6,422 bases of DNA from Phycisphaerales bacterium (GTDB lineage Bacteria; Planctomycetota; Phycisphaerae; Sedimentisphaerales; Anaerohalosphaeraceae). A program made the translations under genes and the position numbers. Below are positions 1-4,357 of this stretch, one piece after another (position 1 is the first letter of the stretch; each line of letters begins with the position of its first letter). The DNA lies in assembly GCA_011048645.1 (NCBI GenBank), contig DSDR01000359.1, positions 1 to 6,422 of the forward strand, in the 5' to 3' direction. Below the pieces are notes generated by a model. The model searched no databases. It worked only from the letters and a program-made list of their open reading frames with translations, and was not told the origin of the DNA.

Positions 1-2
1 AT

Positions 3-1952
3 CCGATTGAGAACACCGAGAAAGGGATTTTGTTCTTCCGATTCTCGGTGCGTTCCGAAAGCAACGCGGCGGATACGTATCTGGGGGTTCATGCCTTATC
101 TGGTACGACGCCTTTTGGAACCGCCAGTCACCGGGCCAATCCGCAGGATTATATTGTCGCCGGGTTCCGCCTTGTCAACGGTGAGGGCAGCCTGGTCAAT
201 CTGGTGAACACAACGAACTCCGATTCCGTCTTTTTGACCGGTTTATCCCGAGGACAGTGGTATAATTGCTGGATTGAAGCGGATAATGCGGCCGATACGT
301 TTAATCTGTTTATCAGCGAGGCGGACGGCCCGGCTGGACCGGCCACCCTTCCGGCGCCCGCCGACAAAGTTGGCGATACCGTTCCCTTCGGCGTGGCGAC
401 GGATGATCCGCTGACCGGTGCGTTTTTCTGTACACCCAGTATTGGATCAACTGACAGATCAACCCAGCAGTCGGCGCGTGTGTTCATTGACGAGGTGTAT
501 TGGGACGGCGACAGGGGACTCAGTTCGCTGGTTGCGCAAAATCCCAATCCAGGCAACAATGCCGTTGATGTGGCGCCGGAAGCGATCCTGTCGTGGGAAG
601 CGCCGGACGATGAAAGTATCGGGCAGATACTGTGGTATGATGTGTATATGGATCCGAATGAGACAAAAGTGGCGACGGCGGATCCGGCCGCTTTACGAAG
701 CGCTGCTCAGACCGAAACCGTTTATGATCCGGCGCCGGATATGCTGTTTGATAGCCAGTACTTCTGGCGGGTGGATACGACGGTTATTTTTGCGGCCGAT
801 CCCAATCAGGATATGGTAATCTCCGAAGGCGCTGTCTGGTCGTTTACCACCAAGACGCCCGCCCCCGAAATTGTCGGCCAGCCTGAGGATGTGCTTGTCG
901 GGCCGGGAGAAACGGCGGTCTTTGCGGTGGACGTCAGCAGCCCTTATGCGCCGGCATTCTATCAATGGTATGCATCAACCGACCGCGCCAACAACACGCC
1001 GGCCGATGATGTGCTGCTTGCCGGGGCAACGTCGGAGACGCTGACGCTTTTGGACGTATCAGCGGCTGACGAACGGTTTTATTACTGCGAGGTGTCCAAC
1101 GTGTATAACGGGACGACCTATACGGTTTATTCCGATGCGGCGGCGCTGGGCGTCAAGCGCAAAGTCGCCCACTGGACGCTCGATGAACTCGTGAACGGAC
1201 AGTATCCCGACAGCAGCGGTGAAGGCCGTCATGCCGACCCGAATGGCGAGCCGGTCTTTATTCCCGGCGTCAATCCGGATTTGACCGGCAACGGTGTTGT
1301 CGTGGATCCGGACAATGGCTGGGCGCATACTGGTACGTGGGATCCGTCGCTGTTTTCCGGACAGTTGACGATTTCGATGTGGGTCAAATGGGCCGGCCAG
1401 ACCACCCCGTTTAGTTACCAGGGGTTGATCGGCAAGCGGAATGTCTATAGCAGCGATATGCGGTGGCAGTTGGAAATCGCCAACAACGCAGCCAGTCTGC
1501 TGACCTTCAAGAGCAATATCAACGGCATCACCGGACCGATTTTACCGGTCGATGAATGGGAGCAGGTCGTTGTGACGTATGACGGGGTCGCCGCGACGAT
1601 GTACCGCAATGGGACGCCGGTGGTCAGCGGGCCGGTCACGCTCAACGACGGCTTTGCAGCCAATATGATGCTTGGCGCGGTCGGCTGGGATCCGGCATCG
1701 CCGACGCCGACGTCGATTCTCAACGGTGCGATGGATGACATTCAGCTTTACAACTATGCCCTGGATCCGGTAACGGTGGCCTATTCTTATACGGATGTCT
1801 CCGGCGAGACGGCTTGTGTGAATCCCGATGATCCGGTTTTGCTCCGGTATGATCTGGACGGCGATTGTCAGGTCGGATTAGGCGATCTGGTGATGTTGAT
1901 AGAGCACTGGCTGGCCGGACAACTGGTGCCGGATGTTATTGATCGTCCGTAA
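3..1952 (+). CDS. Secreted multi-domain protein: FN3-like, Ig-like, LamG-like, dockerin-like tag (5'-partial)
   Basis: No catalytic domain is recognised; a binding or structural role outside the cell is inferred. The frame is open from the first bases, and its opening residues PIENTEKGILFFRF match an internal stretch of the downstream paralog (PIDNTETGVLFFRF). The true start and signal peptide therefore lie upstream of the window, and the TTG at 30 is not a start. Counting from the codon at position 3 (649 residues visible): 1–178 is the rest of an N-terminal beta-sandwich-like module ending in FIDEVYWDGD; 180–285 is FN3-like (NPNPGNNAVDV, LSWEAP, YFWRV, WSFTT); about 287–384 is Ig-like (QWY at 321–323, YYC ending at C362); about 387–600 is LamG-like (VAHWTLDE, MWVKW, MDDIQLYNYAL); 605–649 is a dockerin-like tag with one EF-hand loop, D617-D619-D621-D628, then HWL. 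The same order in the next gene marks a tandem paralog pair. Module calls are fairly secure; function is unknown. Confidence 0.9.
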   Translation, partial: PIENTEKGILFFRFSVRSESNAADTYLGVHALSGTTPFGTASHRANPQDYIVAGFRLVNGEGSLVNLVNTTNSDSVFLTGLSRGQWYNCWIEADNAADTFNLFISEADGPAGPATLPAPADKVGDTVPFGVATDDPLTGAFFCTPSIGSTDRSTQQSARVFIDEVYWDGDRGLSSLVAQNPNPGNNAVDVAPEAILSWEAPDDESIGQILWYDVYMDPNETKVATADPAALRSAAQTETVYDPAPDMLFDSQYFWRVDTTVIFAADPNQDMVISEGAVWSFTTKTPAPEIVGQPEDVLVGPGETAVFAVDVSSPYAPAFYQWYASTDRANNTPADDVLLAGATSETLTLLDVSAADERFYYCEVSNVYNGTTYTVYSDAAALGVKRKVAHWTLDELVNGQYPDSSGEGRHADPNGEPVFIPGVNPDLTGNGVVVDPDNGWAHTGTWDPSLFSGQLTISMWVKWAGQTTPFSYQGLIGKRNVYSSDMRWQLEIANNAASLLTFKSNINGITGPILPVDEWEQVVVTYDGVAATMYRNGTPVVSGPVTLNDGFAANMMLGAVGWDPASPTPTSILNGAMDDIQLYNYALDPVTVAYSYTDVSGETACVNPDDPVLLRYDLDGDCQVGLGDLVMLIEHWLAGQLVPDVIDRP

Positions 1953-1967
1953 CATAAGGTTGTACAG

Positions 1968-2004
1968 AGGGAAGCGTCGCCGCGGCGACGCTTCCCTGAT
2001 TTTT
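1968..2004 (+). terminator. Intrinsic terminator: perfect 30-bp palindrome plus T-run
   Basis: Bases 1968–1997 form a perfect palindrome with arms AGGGAAGCGTCGCCG and CGGCGACGCTTCCCT, giving at least a 13-bp GC-rich stem around a CGCG tetraloop. It is followed by GATTTTT (1998–2004). It begins 15 bases after the stop codon of gene 1. The bases beyond the other end of the palindrome are not T-rich when read on the minus strand, so it should work in the plus direction only. Oddly, only 18 bases separate the T-run from the start codon of gene 2, leaving no room for a promoter. It may therefore act as a partial terminator or an intercistronic mRNA-stabilising hairpin. Confidence 0.85.
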
Positions 2005-2011
2005 AAGAAGA

Positions 2012-2018
2012 AAGGGGG
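2012..2018 (+). promoter_or_regulatory. Ribosome binding site of gene 2 (AAGGGGG)
   Basis: The purine run AAGGGGG ends four bases before the ATG at 2023. It fixes this start against the in-frame ATG at 1933, which lies inside the end of gene 1, would put the terminator hairpin in the coding region, and would place 30 charged residues ahead of a clear signal peptide. The G5 core can pair with a CCUCC anti-Shine-Dalgarno only through a central G·U. Confidence 0.65.
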
Positions 2019-2022
2019 CGCT

Positions 2023-4224
2023 ATGCAAAGCATAATTAAGCGAATAGGTCTGGCGATATTTTTTTTAACGGCAATTGTGGTCGCCAACGCCGAACTTCTG
2101 CCGGTTGAGGACTTCACCGACAAACAAGAGGCGGCCAGCATTGACGGAACCATTCCAAACGGCATGCTGGGAGGCTTCTGGGATACCGAATATGAGAACA
2201 CCGGAAACATAACTACGCGGACCGAAGACGGAAGTATGACGCTACGGATTACCGCTCATAGTTCAGGGACTCTGTATCGGGGAGCCGGAATATCGAATTT
2301 GAGCAACCCGATTGATAATACGGAAACGGGGGTGTTGTTTTTCCGGTTCAAGGTTGGCTCAGGTACTGCCCCGCTGCGGGATTATCTGGGAATGCACAGT
2401 TTGATTGATAGCGATTTTCTGACGACAGCCACCTGTCGCGCCGCCTATGTCAACGCCGGATTCGGTTTGTCCTGTCCCGAAGGGAGTCCGACATTCGATG
2501 TGACAACCACCGACGGAGTGACGGTTTTGAAGTCGGGGCTTGTGCGCGATCAGTGGTATAATACCTGGATTGTTGCTGACAATGCGACAAATGCTTTTGA
2601 TCTTTTTATTAACCCGGCCGCAGGTCCCGGAGGCGACGCGGAATTGCCGACGCCCTCTGATGCGGCGGGTCAGGGAATTCCGTTCGGAGCGCCGACCGAT
2701 CAGCCGCTTGTCGGTCCCATATTCGTCAAGCCCGCTGATTTGCCGGTGATCGTGTCGGCCAACGTTTTCATTGATGACATTTATTGGGACGGCGACGGAG
2801 GGCTTGAACTCAAAACGAAAGCGGCGAGAAACCCCGTTCCCGCGCATCGTCAAACGCAGGTTCCTTTAGATCAGGCGCTGTCATGGGAAGCGCCGAATGA
2901 TCCGAATATCGCTCAGGTTCTTGGCTATGATCTCTTTCTGGGGACCGACCAAAACGATGTGCTAACCGGTGAACCATCGGTTTTGGCGGTTGCCGACACG
3001 ACCGATACGTTTTATGAGCCGATGTCAATTTTTGCCTACGATACGGAGTATTTCTGGCGCGTAGAGACGCGGGTTCGAATGGACGATCCGAATCAGACGC
3101 TGCTGACGACGCCGGGGGCCGTTTGGAGTTTTACCGCGATGACGGCGCTGCCGGTACTTACACAACAGCCCGTGAATGTGATCGCCTCGCCCGGCCAAAC
3201 GGCGGAGTTTTCGGTTGCGGTCGAAAGCGTCAAGCCGGTCTCTTTCCAGTGGTACAAATCCGACGATCGCGCCAACGATACTTTTGAGGACGATGTGGCG
3301 ATTGCCGATGCCGATGGTCCGACGCTGTTGCTGACGAATGTGTCGGCAGGCGACGAAGGATTTTACTATTGCAGGGTGTCCAATCCGTCCGTTGCCTATT
3401 CCGAGGTTGCGGCGCTGGGAATCAAGCGTGAATTGGCACACTGGACACTGAATAAAAGCGACTATGATGCGGTGAACGAGCTGTATCTCGATGCAGCGGG
3501 TGGTTATCATGCTGCGGTTTCGGTTACCGGCAGCACGCCGGTGTTTGTCGAGGGAGCGGCCGATCCCGTTATTGAGGGCGCTGTTGCCTTTGATCCGAAT
3601 ACCCGCGGCGTGGTCGGTTTGCTCAATCCATCGGAGTTTACCGATCAGATGACGCTCAGCGCCTGGGTCAAGTGGGACGGCGGTCCGCTGGGCGAGTTCG
3701 GCAATGTCATCCTGCAAAAAGGCCAGACGTGGGAAACGCTGATGTGGACGTGGAAACTTCGTCAGACCGGCGACGGTCGAGCCGGCGTGAGGTTTTATAA
3801 CAATTTCGGGTATTCCGCTCAAACGGACAATTTGATTGAAAGCGACGTATGGACGCATATCTGTGCGACGTGGGACGGTATTGCTGCCCGTGTGTATATC
3901 AATGCGGCGTTGGCGGCAACCGATACCACAGGCGCTCTGGGGCCGGATACGCTCGGCAACCTGCTGATTACGGGTACAGCCGATGACGATTTTCCAGGAG
4001 CGATCGATGACATCCGCATTTACAATACGGCCTTTGACCTGGTTGAGATTGCGTATTTGTATGTTGATGTCAGCGGCATGTCGGTATGTCTCGATCCGGA
4101 TGATCCGATCCTGCAGATTTATGACTTCAACAATGATTGCGTTGTGAATCTAGCTGATGTTGCGGAGATGGCATCGCACTGGCTGACGTGCCTGGCAGTG
4201 CCCGATTGCATAGAGCGGCCGTGA
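2023..4224 (+). CDS. Secreted multi-domain protein: FN3-like, Ig-like, LamG-like, dockerin-like tag (complete paralog of gene 1)
   Basis: This is a complete 733-residue protein, probably extracellular; no enzyme domain is recognised. The start at 2023 is chosen for its purine-rich ribosome site and the signal peptide that follows: MQSIIKR, a hydrophobic stretch, then an AxA-type cleavage site after VVANA (residue 23). Modules in order: 24–268, N-terminal beta-sandwich-like module ending in FIDDIYWDGDGG; 270–373, FN3-like (NPVPAHRQTQVPLD, LSWEAP, YFWRVE, WSFTA); about 376–466, Ig-like (QWY 409–411, YYC ending at C450, no cysteine at the usual B-strand position); about 470–686, LamG-like (LAHWTLN, LSAWVKWDGG, WTHICATWDG, IDDIRIYN); 687–733, dockerin-like tag with one EF-hand loop (D701, N703, D705, N709, D712), SHWL, and cysteines 689, 706, 723 and 729. 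The order matches gene 1 throughout, so the pair arose by duplication. A role in polysaccharide or surface binding is inferred from the LamG and Ig modules. A dockerin-like tag normally implies docking or sorting, but no cohesin is in view. Confidence 0.93.
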   Translation: MQSIIKRIGLAIFFLTAIVVANAELLPVEDFTDKQEAASIDGTIPNGMLGGFWDTEYENTGNITTRTEDGSMTLRITAHSSGTLYRGAGISNLSNPIDNTETGVLFFRFKVGSGTAPLRDYLGMHSLIDSDFLTTATCRAAYVNAGFGLSCPEGSPTFDVTTTDGVTVLKSGLVRDQWYNTWIVADNATNAFDLFINPAAGPGGDAELPTPSDAAGQGIPFGAPTDQPLVGPIFVKPADLPVIVSANVFIDDIYWDGDGGLELKTKAARNPVPAHRQTQVPLDQALSWEAPNDPNIAQVLGYDLFLGTDQNDVLTGEPSVLAVADTTDTFYEPMSIFAYDTEYFWRVETRVRMDDPNQTLLTTPGAVWSFTAMTALPVLTQQPVNVIASPGQTAEFSVAVESVKPVSFQWYKSDDRANDTFEDDVAIADADGPTLLLTNVSAGDEGFYYCRVSNPSVAYSEVAALGIKRELAHWTLNKSDYDAVNELYLDAAGGYHAAVSVTGSTPVFVEGAADPVIEGAVAFDPNTRGVVGLLNPSEFTDQMTLSAWVKWDGGPLGEFGNVILQKGQTWETLMWTWKLRQTGDGRAGVRFYNNFGYSAQTDNLIESDVWTHICATWDGIAARVYINAALAATDTTGALGPDTLGNLLITGTADDDFPGAIDDIRIYNTAFDLVEIAYLYVDVSGMSVCLDPDDPILQIYDFNNDCVVNLADVAEMASHWLTCLAVPDCIERP

Positions 4225-4236
4225 CGGTCATGATTT

Positions 4237-4283
4237 TTGGCGAGGCGGTTGCCGATGCTGCAGAACTGCCTCGCCAACTTTTT
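4237..4283 (+). terminator. Intrinsic terminator after gene 2
   Basis: The arms TTGGCGAGGCGGTT (4237–4250) and AACTGCCTCGCCAA (4264–4277) pair over 14 bp with one G·U wobble, around a 13-base loop. They are followed by CTTTTT (4278–4283). The hairpin starts 12 bases after the stop codon of gene 2. On the minus strand the stem is followed by an A-run rather than a T-run, so it terminates plus-strand transcription only. This implies that gene 3 is transcribed separately. Confidence 0.88.
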
Positions 4284-4348
4284 GGATGTGGTGATGAAAC
4301 GTCAAGCAGGCGTGTTCTGTTGTCACTGAAATGCAGGAATTCGATTAT

Positions 4349-4355
4349 GGGGGTG
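4349..4355 (+). promoter_or_regulatory. Ribosome binding site of gene 3 (GGGGGTG)
   Basis: The G-rich element GGGGGTG lies two bases upstream of the ATG at 4358, with its G5 core four bases away. That is the same G5-to-ATG spacing as at gene 2. It favours 4358 over the in-frame ATG at 4331, which has no purine-rich element before it. The in-frame ATG at 4367 is a weaker alternative. Confidence 0.55.
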
Positions 4356-4357
4356 TT

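Noticed and set aside
650..1768. Six GGATCC sites within gene 1 (650, 680, 1304, 1340, 1688, 1763) and none seen in genes 2 and 3
   Set aside because: Each falls where an Asp-Pro pair is encoded by GAT CCG after a codon ending in G. The protein's frequent DP motifs and codon preference explain the cluster without a regulatory role.
1933..2022. Upstream in-frame ATG extending gene 2 by 30 codons
   Set aside because: It would overlap the end of gene 1, translate through the terminator hairpin and bury the signal peptide behind a basic leader. The ATG at 2023 has a ribosome site and begins the signal peptide directly.
3025..3858. Minus-strand open frame of 277 codons
   Set aside because: It lies wholly antisense inside gene 2. 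Its translation is rich in Arg, His and Ile as expected for a shadow frame, it shows no motif, and gene 2 on the other strand has clear domains throughout this stretch.
4284..4348. Possible riboswitch or structured leader before gene 3
   Set aside because: After the terminator only about 65 bases remain before the ribosome site. I found no strong hairpin or known riboswitch signature in them.
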